Part shown: piece by piece, positions 27,502-37,153 of the stretch
How the letters are laid out: each line of letters begins with the position of its first letter
How positions within the stretch are numbered: position 1 is the stretch's first letter
DNA from: Cerasibacillus sp036516575
Lineage (GTDB): Bacteria > Bacillota > Bacilli > Bacillales > Amphibacillaceae
NCBI RefSeq assembly: GCF_036516575.1
Contig: NZ_DATBTY010000040.1
Coordinates: 124,001-188,000 of the forward strand
DNA length: 64,000 bases
Reading direction: 5' to 3'
Translations under genes and position numbers: made by a program
Notes under the pieces: generated by a model
Databases searched by the model: none
Seen by the model: only the letters and a program-made list of their open reading frames with translations
What the model was told of the DNA's origin: nothing

Positions 27502-29811
27502 ATGTTAGAGGAGCAAGTATCAGAGCAACAATTATATATGAAAGGCGAGCCTTTGTTTACGATTTTCCACAATGAAACAGAGCAATTTTCAATTGTAAAA
27601 ATTCGTATTATCGAAACAAATACTTCATTTGAGGAAAGTGAAATTGTTATCAAAGGATATTTTGCTCATCTACATGAAGGAACGTCCTATCTTTTTTATG
27701 GTGAACTTGAAAGCCATATAAAGTACGGTACACAATTTGCCGTGCATTCATACCAAACGTTTATTCCAGATACGAAGGAAGGACTCATAAGTTATTTATC
27801 AAGTGATTTGTTTTATGGTGTTGGGAAAAGAATTGCTACACGCATTGTAAACAAACTAGGGGAACGGGCGATTGAAAAGATCATCCAATCCCCTCATGTT
27901 TTAAATGATATTAAAGGATTAAAAAGCGAAACGGCTAAGAATATTGTAGAAAGCTTAAAAGAAAATCAAGGATTTGAGCAAGTTGCTATTTATCTCGCAA
28001 AATATCAGGTTGGTATGAAATTAGCACAAAAAATTTATCAGCAATATAAGGATGAAGCGATTGAAATCATCTCATCTGATCCGTATCAACTTGTTTTTGA
28101 TATTGATGGGTTTGGTTTCATGACAGCTGATAGTATCGCTCGAAAAAATGGACTCACATATGATCATCCGAGTCGTATTGGTGCAGGATGTATTTATATA
28201 TTACAACAAAGTGCTCAAAATGGGCATGTTTATTTGCCAACTGATTTGTGTGTTAAGCAAGTATTAAGGCTTTTAACAACAGCAAATAGAAGATTAACAG
28301 CGGAAGAAGTCTTAGACCGATTATTTGAACTAAATACGAAAAAACACCTTATTATTCAAGATGAACGTGTTTACTTACCTGTCCTATACTATGCGGAAGA
28401 TGGTGTTGCTTCTCATTTAAAACGATTGTTAGACTATCCGATAGAAGATGAAACACCAAAAGCGGAGTTATTGAAAATTATTGGTAAAATCGAAGAAGAA
28501 GAAGTGTTAAGTTATGGGAAAGAACAGTTTGAAGCGATTGAACAAGCACTTCATTCAAAAGTGATGATTCTAACGGGGGGACCAGGTACAGGGAAAACAA
28601 CGGTGATTAAAGGGATTATTAAAGCATTTGCGATGATTCATGATTTATCAATCGATCTCTCGTCATACGATGATCAGGCAGACTATCCGTTTATTTTGAC
28701 AGCACCTACTGGAAGAGCAGCCAAGAGATTAACAGAATCAACAGGGTTACCAGCAGGAACGATCCATCGCTTACTCGGATGGGACGGGGATGATAGTTTT
28801 GAAAAAGATGAATCCAAACCTTTATCTGGCAAATTATTAATTGTGGATGAGTTTTCAATGGTAGATATATGGTTGGCTAATTGGTTATTTAAAGCGATTC
28901 CAAATGATATGCAGGTTCTTCTCGTTGGTGATGAAGATCAACTGCCCTCTGTTGGTCCTGGTCAAGTGTTATCGGACTTATTAGAAGACCAGGCGCTTCC
29001 ATTTGTGACTTTAACAGATGTTTATCGGCAAAAAGAGGGATCAAAAATCATTCAACTTGCTCACCTGATTAAGCGGGATCGATTACAAGTAAGTGACTTA
29101 AATAAGGATAGAGATTTCAGTTTTATTTCCTGTCATGAAAATCAAGTTGTTCAAGTCATTTCTTCAATTATTCAAAAAGCACTTGAAAAAGGAATTGATA
29201 TGAGGGACATTCAAATTTTAGCTCCGATGTATCGGACAGATGCAGGGATAATGTCAATTAATCGAGCGATTCAACAACTTGTCAACCCAAAAACAAATCG
29301 AAAACGAGAAGTAAAAATGAATGATGTCACATATCGTGTCGGAGATAAAGTCATCCAGCTCGTTAATCAGCCAGAAGAAGGGGTTTTTAACGGCGATATA
29401 GGCGAAGTTGTTGCCATCTTTAAAGAGGATGAAAATGTCGATAATAAAGAACAACTCGTTGTTTCGTTTGATGAACGTGAAGTTGTATATGAAAGAAAAG
29501 ACTATATGAATATAATGCATGCCTTTTGTATATCGATTCATAAATCGCAAGGAAGTGAATTTCCGATTGTCATTATGCCCGTTGTGAGTGGCTACCGTCG
29601 AATGCTCCGGAAAAACTTAATTTATACAGCATTAACTCGTGCAAAACGTTCATTGATAATTTGTGGGGATAAACATGCTTTTCTAAGCGGTGTTGAAACG
29701 CTTGATACGAACAAGCGCTATACATCTTTAAAAGACAAACTAAATAAACTCCAAATTGAAGTAAACAATGAAAAGGACGAAGAATTATCACCTTACGATT
29801 TTATGGATTAA
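27502..29811 (+). CDS. recD2: RecD2 family 5'-3' DNA helicase
   Basis: RecD2 (YrrC) is an SF1B helicase working without RecBC in replication-fork maintenance. It has the N-terminal OB and helix-hairpin-helix region (to about 320), Walker A in TGGPGTGKTTVI, motif II in VDEFSMVD, motif III in LLVGDEDQLPSVGPG, and the UvrD-C2 end HAFCISIHKSQGSEFP. A GTG at 27487 is in frame, but its GTGAGG is more likely the ribosome site for ATG 27502 (769 aa). Confidence 0.95.
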   Translation: MLEEQVSEQQLYMKGEPLFTIFHNETEQFSIVKIRIIETNTSFEESEIVIKGYFAHLHEGTSYLFYGELESHIKYGTQFAVHSYQTFIPDTKEGLISYLSSDLFYGVGKRIATRIVNKLGERAIEKIIQSPHVLNDIKGLKSETAKNIVESLKENQGFEQVAIYLAKYQVGMKLAQKIYQQYKDEAIEIISSDPYQLVFDIDGFGFMTADSIARKNGLTYDHPSRIGAGCIYILQQSAQNGHVYLPTDLCVKQVLRLLTTANRRLTAEEVLDRLFELNTKKHLIIQDERVYLPVLYYAEDGVASHLKRLLDYPIEDETPKAELLKIIGKIEEEEVLSYGKEQFEAIEQALHSKVMILTGGPGTGKTTVIKGIIKAFAMIHDLSIDLSSYDDQADYPFILTAPTGRAAKRLTESTGLPAGTIHRLLGWDGDDSFEKDESKPLSGKLLIVDEFSMVDIWLANWLFKAIPNDMQVLLVGDEDQLPSVGPGQVLSDLLEDQALPFVTLTDVYRQKEGSKIIQLAHLIKRDRLQVSDLNKDRDFSFISCHENQVVQVISSIIQKALEKGIDMRDIQILAPMYRTDAGIMSINRAIQQLVNPKTNRKREVKMNDVTYRVGDKVIQLVNQPEEGVFNGDIGEVVAIFKEDENVDNKEQLVVSFDEREVVYERKDYMNIMHAFCISIHKSQGSEFPIVIMPVVSGYRRMLRKNLIYTALTRAKRSLIICGDKHAFLSGVETLDTNKRYTSLKDKLNKLQIEVNNEKDEELSPYDFMD

Positions 29812-29885
29812 AAAATATGTATACTATGCTTCAATTTGGGCAACCCTATCAACATAAATATCATTTGAATAAATAGGTGATGGTG

Positions 29886-30077
29886 ATGTGGCTAAGTTGT
29901 CCGAATTGTTCAAGCAGAGATATTGGTAAAGTAGGTAATGACCAATACTATTGTTGGAATTGTTATATTGAGATGACAGTAGTAGGTAATCGGTTGAATG
30001 TCCATGAAATTGAAGCTGATGGCTCCCTTATATCTCTCGACGATTTATTTACAGAAGAAGAGAGAAATATCCATTGA
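29886..30077 (+). CDS. Small zinc-ribbon protein
   Basis: This 63-aa protein starts MWLSCPNCSSRDIGKVG and has two CxxC pairs (SCPNCSS and YYCWNCYIE), a classic zinc ribbon, followed by an acidic tail. Function is not known; similar small proteins lie after recD2 in related Bacillaceae. Several starts are possible; AGGTG at 29875-29879 suits ATG 29886. Confidence 0.8.
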   Translation: MWLSCPNCSSRDIGKVGNDQYYCWNCYIEMTVVGNRLNVHEIEADGSLISLDDLFTEEERNIH

Positions 30078-30111
30078 TAACTCAATATTTATTTGAATGG
30101 GAGTCTCATCT

Positions 30112-31167
30112 ATGTTTGTAAAACGTCGTGCTCTTCAATTTTTATATTGGGTCATCACAGGCATATTTATTTTTTTATTTATTTTTCTGCTTGTAAAGCT
30201 CTTTCCATTCTATAGTGCTTTTTTTTCATTTCTGTGGTCGGTTCTTTCCCCATTTATTATTGCTGGTTTGATTGCCTATTTCTTACATCCTGTTGTCAAG
30301 AAGCTGAATGAATTGAATTTCCCGCGAAGTATCGCCATTATTCTAATCTATCTCATATTTTTTGGTGGCGGAACATATCTTATATATCGCTTTTACCCAG
30401 CATTTGTATTACAATTAAGGGATTTTAATGAACATTTACCAGAGTTACTTGAAATGTACGAATCAATTATTTACCAAATTTATGCATCAACATCATGGTT
30501 ACCTGAAACCGTACATACGAAGATTGATCATGTTATTACAGGTCTTGAAGCAGAACTTGAAGCATTTATTGGAAAGCTAATCGAAAGTATTACGAAAGTA
30601 TTTAGCATGGTCGTATGGTTGACCGTTATACCGGTGTTGGTTTTTTATTTTCTAAAAGATTATCAAATACTAAAAAAGGGCATACAACGGCTCATACCTA
30701 AACGTTATTTACCTGATTGCGTTAAATTAATTCAAGCGATGAATGATAGTCTAGGGGGGTATATCCGTGGACAATTATTAGTTTCGTTTATTGTCGCTAT
30801 GGTAACTTACTTGATTTTTCACATATTAGGAATGAATTATCCTTTATTACTCGGTATTATTATGGGTTTAACAAATATAATCCCGTATTTTGGGCCGATT
30901 ATTGGTTCGATTCCTGTTGTATTAATCGCTATAACGATATCAGGTAAAATGGTCATTTATGCCTTATTGGCTGTGTTTTTAATTCAATTAATTGAGGGGA
31001 ATTTTTTATCACCTTATATCGTTGGTAAATCGACAGAACTTCATCCAGTTATGATTATATTTGCTTTATTGTTTGGCGGACAATTAGGGGGAATTATTGG
31101 TATGATTTTAGCAGTTCCAATCTTAACAGTTGTGAAAGTGATGGCGAATTACGCTTTAGGTAGCTAG
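30112..31167 (+). CDS. AI-2E family transporter (YrrI-like)
   Basis: This 351-aa polytopic membrane protein has about seven helices, the central amphipathic region (LRDFNEHLPELLEMYES), and the family signature GGYIRGQLLVSFIV with NIIPYFGPIIGSIPVV. The family (formerly UPF0118) contains transporters and Na+/H+ antiporters; the substrate here is unknown. GGGAG supports ATG 30112 over the in-frame ATG 30097. It is followed by the alaS promoter. Confidence 0.92.
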   Translation: MFVKRRALQFLYWVITGIFIFLFIFLLVKLFPFYSAFFSFLWSVLSPFIIAGLIAYFLHPVVKKLNELNFPRSIAIILIYLIFFGGGTYLIYRFYPAFVLQLRDFNEHLPELLEMYESIIYQIYASTSWLPETVHTKIDHVITGLEAELEAFIGKLIESITKVFSMVVWLTVIPVLVFYFLKDYQILKKGIQRLIPKRYLPDCVKLIQAMNDSLGGYIRGQLLVSFIVAMVTYLIFHILGMNYPLLLGIIMGLTNIIPYFGPIIGSIPVVLIAITISGKMVIYALLAVFLIQLIEGNFLSPYIVGKSTELHPVMIIFALLFGGQLGGIIGMILAVPILTVVKVMANYALGS

Positions 31168-31172
31168 AAGGA

Positions 31173-31201
31173 TTGACAATTCGATGAATCTTTCATATAA
31201 T
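31173..31201 (+). promoter_or_regulatory. Consensus sigma-A promoter of the alaS leader
   Basis: A perfect TTGACA (31173-31178), 17-bp spacer and perfect TATAAT (31196-31201) start transcription near 31208. Confidence 0.9.
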
Positions 31202-31207
31202 ATGGCT

Positions 31208-31448
31208 AATTATATTCATAATGACAAGACGATGATAGTTACGAGTACATAGAACTTAGGGAAATAGAGAAGGATTCTCGAAGGCTGAAAGGAATCCTAT
31301 CCAAAAAGCTATGGAAGCTAAACTAGAGTGCGACTAATTCTCGCCGGTACACACCGTTATGTGTTAAAGTGATGAATAGATCTCTATTCATAATAAGGGT
31401 GGTACCGCGAATGAAACTCGTCCCTGCAATATGCAGTGATGAGATTTT
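31208..31448 (+). ncRNA. T-box leader of alaS
   Basis: The T-box AAGGGTGGTACCGCG is at 31395-31409, followed by a terminator stem with G-U pairs and a T run (31413-31448). In Stem I, AGTA (31244-31247) fits the loop-E element, CATAG (31248-31252) pairs with CTATG (31309-31313), and the 3' specifier side reads GAA-GCT-A. GCT (31317-31319) is an alanine codon, which agrees with the downstream gene. AGAGA and an AGGATT/AATCCT stem form the distal part. Confidence 0.94.
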
Positions 31449-31495
31449 TTTATTTATAAATAAAATAAAGCACATAAATGGAAGGTGATATTGTA

Positions 31496-34141
31496 ATGAA
31501 ACAGTTGACATCACAACAAGTTAGACAAATGTTTTTAGATTTTTTTAAAGAAAAAGGTCATCGCGTTGAACCGAGTGCGTCACTCATTCCACAAGATGAT
31601 CCGTCTTTATTATGGATTAATAGTGGTGTAGCGACATTAAAAAAATATTTTGACGGACGGATTATCCCAGATAATTCTCGAATTGTGAATGCACAGAAGT
31701 CAATTCGCACAAATGATATCGAAAATGTCGGCTTTACGGCAAGGCACCATACGTTTTTTGAAATGCTAGGTAATTTTTCTATCGGTGATTACTTTAAGAA
31801 GGAAGCAATCTTATGGGCATGGGAATTTCTAACGAGTCCAGATTGGATTGGGTTTGATCCGGAGCGCTTATCTGTGACGGTTCACCCCGAAGATGATGAA
31901 GCATATGATATATGGCTTCACGATATCAAACTTCCTAAAGAAAGAATTATTCGCCTAGAAGAAAACTTTTGGGATATCGGGGAAGGACCGAGCGGACCAA
32001 ATACGGAAATTTTCTATGACCGGGGTGAAACTTTTGGAAATAATCCAGATGACCCGGAACTGTATCCAGGTGGAGAGAATGACCGTTATTTAGAAATTTG
32101 GAACTTGGTGTTTTCACAATTTAATCATAATCCAGACGATACGTATACACCTTTACCGAAGAAAAATATCGATACCGGTATGGGGCTTGAAAGAATGGTA
32201 TCTATTTTACAAAACGCGCCTAATAACTTTGAAACTGATCTCTTTATGCCGATTATAAAGAAGACGGAGCAATTCGCAAACGTCAACTACGGTGATAGTG
32301 CTGAAGCAGATACGGCATTTAAAGTGATTGCTGACCATATTCGAACGGTGTCTTTTGCCATTGGTGATGGTGCTTTACCTTCTAATGAAGGGCGGGGGTA
32401 CGTTTTAAGACGGTTATTAAGACGCGCCGTTCGATTTGCGAAGCAGATTGGTATTGAGAAACCATTTATGTATCAACTCGTATCTGTAGTAGGTGATATT
32501 ATGAACGCCTATTATCCCGAAGTGAAAGAACAACATTCATTTATTGAAAATGTCATCAAAACGGAAGAAGAACGTTTTCACGAAACACTACACGATGGTC
32601 TTGAGATTTTAGAAGATATTATTAAACGTGAAAAAAGTAAAGGAAGCAATGTTTTTCCAGGTGCTGAAGTATTTCGCTTATATGATACGTATGGTTTTCC
32701 TAAAGAATTGACTGAAGAATATGTTGCTGAACATCAATTTACGATTGATGAAAAAGGTTTTCATTCTGAAATGGAACAGCAACGTGAACGTGCGCGAAAA
32801 GCTCGTCAAAAGGTAGATTCAATGCATGTTCAAGATGCAATGTTAGCTAATATTAATGTTGAAAGTGAATTTATTGGCTACGATAACTTGGATGTAGAGA
32901 CAGAGATTTTAATGATGATTGCTGATCATAAATCAATTAAGCAAGCCCAAGCAGGACAAACTGTTTCAATTATTCTTAAAGAGACCCCATTTTATGCAGA
33001 AAGTGGCGGACAGATTGCTGATAAAGGAATCATTGAATCCCCAAAAGGTAGAGCCGTTGTAGAATCCGTCAATAAACTACCTAATGGTCAGCATTTGCAT
33101 CAAGTAAGTGTAACTGAAGGAATCATCCAGGTTGGGGTTCAAGTAAAAGCAATTGTGAACAAAACCATGCGTCAAGCGATTATTAAAAACCACACCGCAA
33201 CGCATTTATTGCATCAAGCCTTAAAAGATATCCTTGGCACACATGTGAACCAGGCAGGATCTTTAGTTGAACCAGATCGCTTACGATTCGATTTTACTCA
33301 CTTTGGAGCTGTGACAGAAGAAGAATTATCAGACATTGAGCAAACAGTAAATCAAAAGATATGGGATTCAATGACACTAAAGATTGAATCTATGCCCATT
33401 GATCAAGCAAAAGAAATGGGTGCCATGGCTTTATTTGGTGAAAAATATGGTGATGTCGTTCGAGTTGTTCAAATTAATGGTTACAGTATCGAATTATGCG
33501 GGGGCTGCCATGTCCAAAACACATCTGAAATAGGTCTGTTTAAAATAATCGCTGAATCAGGTATTGGTGCGGGAACGAGAAGAATTGAAGCTGTGACTGG
33601 CCAGAAGGCATTTGAATATATGGATGAACAAATTCAACTATTAAATAAAACGGCAGGCCTTTTAAAAACACAAGTTGATAACATTCCATCACGCTTAGAC
33701 CAGCTGTTTCAAGGCATAAAAGAGTTGGAAAAAGAAAATGAATCCCTCCATACAAAGCTCGCCCACTCTGAGGTATCATCTATGTTAGAAAAGGTTGAAA
33801 ACATTAACGGTGTCAATCTATTAACAGCCAATGTTCAGGTGAAAGATATGAATCAATTACGCCGTATGATTGATGAATTAAAGCAGAAATTAACAACGGG
33901 TGTTATTTTACTGGCTATGGAAAGTAAAGGCAAGGTCCAATTAGCTGCTGGTGTGTCAAAAGATTTAACTGAAAAAGGTCTCCATGCAGGGAACCTCATT
34001 AAACATGCTGCACAAATTTGCGGTGGCGGTGGTGGTGGTCGACCAGATATGGCACAAGCAGGTGGGAGAAATCCAAATAAAATTCCAGAAGCATTAGCAT
34101 TCGCTAAAGAGTATATTGAAAACAATTTTAAAAATAATTGA
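31496..34141 (+). CDS. alaS: Alanyl-tRNA synthetase
   Basis: This class II enzyme charges tRNA-Ala and edits Ser and Gly. The N-terminal catalytic core begins MKQLTSQQVRQMFLDFFKEK and has the motif FFEMLGNFSIGDYFK. The editing domain has HTATHLLHQAL and CGGCHVQNTSEIG (Zn site), and the C-Ala domain ends with CGGGGGGRPDMAQAGG. GGAAGGTGAT precedes ATG 31496, giving 881 aa of normal length. Control is by the upstream T-box. Confidence 0.97.
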   Translation: MKQLTSQQVRQMFLDFFKEKGHRVEPSASLIPQDDPSLLWINSGVATLKKYFDGRIIPDNSRIVNAQKSIRTNDIENVGFTARHHTFFEMLGNFSIGDYFKKEAILWAWEFLTSPDWIGFDPERLSVTVHPEDDEAYDIWLHDIKLPKERIIRLEENFWDIGEGPSGPNTEIFYDRGETFGNNPDDPELYPGGENDRYLEIWNLVFSQFNHNPDDTYTPLPKKNIDTGMGLERMVSILQNAPNNFETDLFMPIIKKTEQFANVNYGDSAEADTAFKVIADHIRTVSFAIGDGALPSNEGRGYVLRRLLRRAVRFAKQIGIEKPFMYQLVSVVGDIMNAYYPEVKEQHSFIENVIKTEEERFHETLHDGLEILEDIIKREKSKGSNVFPGAEVFRLYDTYGFPKELTEEYVAEHQFTIDEKGFHSEMEQQRERARKARQKVDSMHVQDAMLANINVESEFIGYDNLDVETEILMMIADHKSIKQAQAGQTVSIILKETPFYAESGGQIADKGIIESPKGRAVVESVNKLPNGQHLHQVSVTEGIIQVGVQVKAIVNKTMRQAIIKNHTATHLLHQALKDILGTHVNQAGSLVEPDRLRFDFTHFGAVTEEELSDIEQTVNQKIWDSMTLKIESMPIDQAKEMGAMALFGEKYGDVVRVVQINGYSIELCGGCHVQNTSEIGLFKIIAESGIGAGTRRIEAVTGQKAFEYMDEQIQLLNKTAGLLKTQVDNIPSRLDQLFQGIKELEKENESLHTKLAHSEVSSMLEKVENINGVNLLTANVQVKDMNQLRRMIDELKQKLTTGVILLAMESKGKVQLAAGVSKDLTEKGLHAGNLIKHAAQICGGGGGGRPDMAQAGGRNPNKIPEALAFAKEYIENNFKNN

Positions 34142-34215
34142 TTGTGTAACGGTATATTTAATTAGTCAAACATGCTAAAATATGACATAAGAGTAAAACG
34201 GAATGGGGTGTCAGT

Positions 34216-34485
34216 ATGAGTTCAAACGACAAAACGATGAAATTTAATTTTCAGGAAGAACCGTTTGATAGAGATATTAAAGATATTTTATTAACTGTCC
34301 ATGAAGCATTAGAAGAAAAAGGGTATAATCCAACGAATCAAATTGTCGGATATTTATTATCTGGAGATCCCGCTTATATTCCACGCTACAATGATGCGCG
34401 TAACTTAATTCGTAAAGTAGAACGCGATGAAGTCATTGAGGAGTTAGTCAAATTTTACATTGCTGAGAAAAAGGCAGAACGATGA
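34216..34485 (+). CDS. yrzL: IreB family regulatory phosphoprotein (DUF965, YrzL)
   Basis: This 89-aa protein matches the IreB family, with MKFNFQEEPFDRDIKDIL near the start and GYNPTNQIVGYLLSGDPAYI. In Enterococcus IreB is phosphorylated by the PASTA kinase IreK and affects cephalosporin tolerance; the Bacillus role is unclear. Conserved N-terminal threonine is present (KTMKF). It precedes ruvX with a 4-base overlap. Confidence 0.95.
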   Translation: MSSNDKTMKFNFQEEPFDRDIKDILLTVHEALEEKGYNPTNQIVGYLLSGDPAYIPRYNDARNLIRKVERDEVIEELVKFYIAEKKAER

Positions 34486-34898
34486 AACTCATTGGATTAG
34501 ATGTTGGATCAAAAACAATTGGTGTAGCGATTAGTGATGCTTTAGGGTGGACAGCACAAGGCCTGACAACCTTATATTGGGATGAAAATGACATCCATTC
34601 TGCTGATGAAGAATTAGCTGAAATCATAAGAGAACATGGAGTGGGGAAGGCTATTATTGGTCTTCCTAAGAATATGAATGGTACAATTGGTGAACGCGGT
34701 GATGCGTCAATTCGTTTTAGTGAACACGTTGAAAAAAAGCTTGGCATTCCTACCGAACTTTGGGATGAACGCTTGACAACGATGGCTGCTGAGCGCGTAT
34801 TATTGGAAGCGGATATGAGTCGTAAGAAACGAAAGAAAGTCATCGATAAAATGGCAGCAACACTGATTTTACAAGGTTATCTTGACCAAAAAAATTAG
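34482..34898 (+). CDS. ruvX: Holliday junction resolvase-like RuvX (YqgF)
   Basis: This RNase H-fold nuclease family protein has the motifs GLDVGSKTIGVAISDALG, AIIGLPKNMNGTIGERG and LWDERLTTMAAER with acidic catalytic residues. Members act in 16S rRNA 5' maturation and possibly recombination. At 138 aa it is typical. It overlaps yrzL (ATGA) and is nearly contiguous with the DUF1292 gene. Confidence 0.95.
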   Translation: MKLIGLDVGSKTIGVAISDALGWTAQGLTTLYWDENDIHSADEELAEIIREHGVGKAIIGLPKNMNGTIGERGDASIRFSEHVEKKLGIPTELWDERLTTMAAERVLLEADMSRKKRKKVIDKMAATLILQGYLDQKN

Positions 34899-34908
34899 AG
34901 GTGAAAAC

Positions 34909-35199
34909 ATGGCACTCGAAGAAAAAGAACGCATCATCATTCCAGATGAGAATGGTGAAGAACATTTATTTGAAGTTTTATTTACATTTGATGTTGATAA
35001 AACTGGTCAATCATATATAGCAGTTGTCCCTGTAGAACAAAAAGACGCTGATGAAGTTGAAGTATATGCCTTTCGATATGAAGAAAAGAAACAAGATGAT
35101 AATGATCTCGCTTTATTTCCGATTGAAGCAGATGACGAGTGGGAAATGGTTGAAGAAATGCTGCACACGTTAGCAGATGAAGAAGAATTGAATAAGTAA
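34909..35199 (+). CDS. DUF1292 family protein (YrzB-like)
   Basis: A 96-aa acidic protein of the DUF1292 family, with IIPDENGEEHLFEVLFTFD followed by SYIAVVP and an acidic C terminus ending WEMVEEMLHTL. Function is unknown. An upstream in-frame ATG inside ruvX exists, but GAGGTG (34897-34902) fits ATG 34909. Order yrzL-ruvX-yrzB-mltG is conserved in Bacillus. Confidence 0.92.
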   Translation: MALEEKERIIIPDENGEEHLFEVLFTFDVDKTGQSYIAVVPVEQKDADEVEVYAFRYEEKKQDDNDLALFPIEADDEWEMVEEMLHTLADEEELNK

Positions 35200-35207
35200 T
35201 ATCATTC

Positions 35208-35242
35208 AAACAGCTGGTATCCTATAGATACCAGCTGTTTAT
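35208..35242 (+). terminator. Hairpin terminator after the yrzL-ruvX-DUF1292 operon
   Basis: AAACAGCTGGTATC (35208-35221) pairs perfectly with GATACCAGCTGTTT (35227-35240). The T tract is short, so strength is uncertain. Confidence 0.75.
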
Positions 35243-35330
35243 ATCATTAATCATGCGATAACCTCGTAAAAAGTATAGCAATAAACAGGTATATTTAGTA
35301 TAATATACCGGATGAGAGGTGTAAGCGCAT

Positions 35331-36452
35331 ATGTCTAAAAAGAATAAAAACAAATCAACTTTTCGAGATAATTTAATCGCACGTGGACATGAAGCAAGAA
35401 CGGTACGGAAGATTGTTTTGATCATGATTTCCGTTATTGTTCTTATATTACTAATTGGTGGAATTTCTGGCTATATGTATATTAAATCTGCTTTAGAACC
35501 AGTCAATCCAGATAACGAGAAGGACATTCACGTTGAAATTCCAATGGGTGCTTCATCTTCTACGATTGCTAAATTACTAGAAGATCACAATATCATTAAA
35601 GATAGTCGAGTTTTTCGCATTTATACTAAAATAAAAAATGAATCAGATTTCCAAGCTGGTGAGTATGACTTTACTCAAGCGATGACATTTGATGAGATTA
35701 TTGAATCATTAAAAACGGGTCGGGTAATAAAAGAAGCGATTTATCGTGTTACAATACCAGAGGGGTTATCGATTCCGGAAATTGCTAAAATATTTGAGAA
35801 AGAAGTCGGCATTAAACAAGATAAATTTTTGAAAAAAGTCAACGATGTATCATATGTAGAATCATTGATTGATGCATATCCGACATTACTTTCGGGTGAT
35901 ATACTACACCCTGATATCCGTAATCCTTTAGAAGGGTATTTATTTGCCGCTACATATGATTTCTATGAAGAAGACATTCCGGTTGAAACAGTCATTGAAG
36001 TGATGCTCGATAAATCGAACGAGGTCCTTGGCAAATATCTTGATGATATTTCAGCGAAAGACATGACCGTTCATGAAATGACGACAATGGCCTCCATGAT
36101 TGAAAAAGAAGCTAAGAATAAAGCACAACGCAGAAGTATTTCAAGTGTCTTTTACAACCGGCTTAAAGCTGGTATGAAATTGCAAACAGACCCAACTGTC
36201 CTATATGCTCTAGGGAAACATAAGAAAAAAGTATTACTAAAGGATTTAGAAGTGAAGTCACCATATAATACGTACCAAATTGATGGAATTCCTGTTGGAC
36301 CAATATCCAACTTCTCTGAGGATTCGTTGAAAGCAGCTATAAATCCAGATGATACCGAATTTCTATACTTTTTACATGATGCAGAAGGTAAAATTTATTA
36401 TGCTAAAACACATGATGAGCATGTCAAATTAAAGAATGAACATATTAAATAA
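35331..36452 (+). CDS. mltG: Endolytic transglycosylase MltG
   Basis: MltG cleaves nascent glycan strands and sets their length. A cytoplasmic basic N terminus precedes one membrane helix (about 26-50), then a LysM-like subdomain and the YceG catalytic domain with MASMIEKEAKN (catalytic Glu), SVFYNRLKAGMKLQTDPTV and SPYNTYQIDGIPVGPISN. 373 aa is normal. TATAAT at 35299-35304 may be its -10 element. Confidence 0.95.
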   Translation: MSKKNKNKSTFRDNLIARGHEARTVRKIVLIMISVIVLILLIGGISGYMYIKSALEPVNPDNEKDIHVEIPMGASSSTIAKLLEDHNIIKDSRVFRIYTKIKNESDFQAGEYDFTQAMTFDEIIESLKTGRVIKEAIYRVTIPEGLSIPEIAKIFEKEVGIKQDKFLKKVNDVSYVESLIDAYPTLLSGDILHPDIRNPLEGYLFAATYDFYEEDIPVETVIEVMLDKSNEVLGKYLDDISAKDMTVHEMTTMASMIEKEAKNKAQRRSISSVFYNRLKAGMKLQTDPTVLYALGKHKKKVLLKDLEVKSPYNTYQIDGIPVGPISNFSEDSLKAAINPDDTEFLYFLHDAEGKIYYAKTHDEHVKLKNEHIK

Positions 36453-36475
36453 TGAACAAATAGTGAGGTTTCATC

Positions 36476-37153
36476 ATGACAGAGAATTACTTAAACAGTT
36501 TATTGCCTGACGAAGAAGATTGGGTTCGACAAATCGAACAACAAGCTAGGCAGAGAAATGTGCCGATTATGGAACCACTCGGCATTCAATTTTTAATGCA
36601 AATTGTAAGAATGCATAAACCAAAGAAGATATTAGAAATTGGGACAGGCATTGGTTATTCTGCCTTACGGATGTTACAAGCCTATCCATCGGCTACGATC
36701 ATAACCATTGAACGGGATAAAGCAAGACGCTCTATTGCTTTGCAAAACTTACAAACTTATGATAGACATCATCAGATTGAATTAATTTATGGTGATGCAC
36801 TGGAACAAATCAAACAATTAAAGGATCGTCAGGAGACATTCCAACTTGTTTTTATTGATGCTGCCAAAGGGCAGTATCAACGCTTTTTTGAATTAATCCA
36901 TCCTTTAGTCGAAAAAGCTGGTATCGTTGTGTCAGATAATGTATTGTTCCGAGGTTATGTTGCTGATGAGGCAAGCCAATATCCTTCACGTTATAAAAAT
37001 ATGATTAATAAATTGAAATCGTATAATGAATGGCTAAGTCGTCATCCTGAATATCATACGACCATAATCCCAATCGGTGATGGCGTAGCAATAAGTTATA
37101 AGTTATCTAAACAATGTATAGGCATGAAAGGACCTGAAATTGATGAGTTTTAA
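36476..37153 (+). CDS. trmR: tRNA 5-hydroxyuridine methyltransferase TrmR (YrrM)
   Basis: This class I O-methyltransferase has the SAM site ILEIGTGIGYSALRML and the metal/acid motifs LVFIDAAKGQYQRF and VSDNVLFRG. In B. subtilis TrmR turns 5-hydroxyuridine 34 into 5-methoxyuridine. There, trhP1 and trhP2 (U32 peptidase-like hydroxylases) lie between trmR and udk; here trmR overlaps udk directly, so they are missing from this locus. 225 aa. Confidence 0.9.
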   Translation: MTENYLNSLLPDEEDWVRQIEQQARQRNVPIMEPLGIQFLMQIVRMHKPKKILEIGTGIGYSALRMLQAYPSATIITIERDKARRSIALQNLQTYDRHHQIELIYGDALEQIKQLKDRQETFQLVFIDAAKGQYQRFFELIHPLVEKAGIVVSDNVLFRGYVADEASQYPSRYKNMINKLKSYNEWLSRHPEYHTTIIPIGDGVAISYKLSKQCIGMKGPEIDEF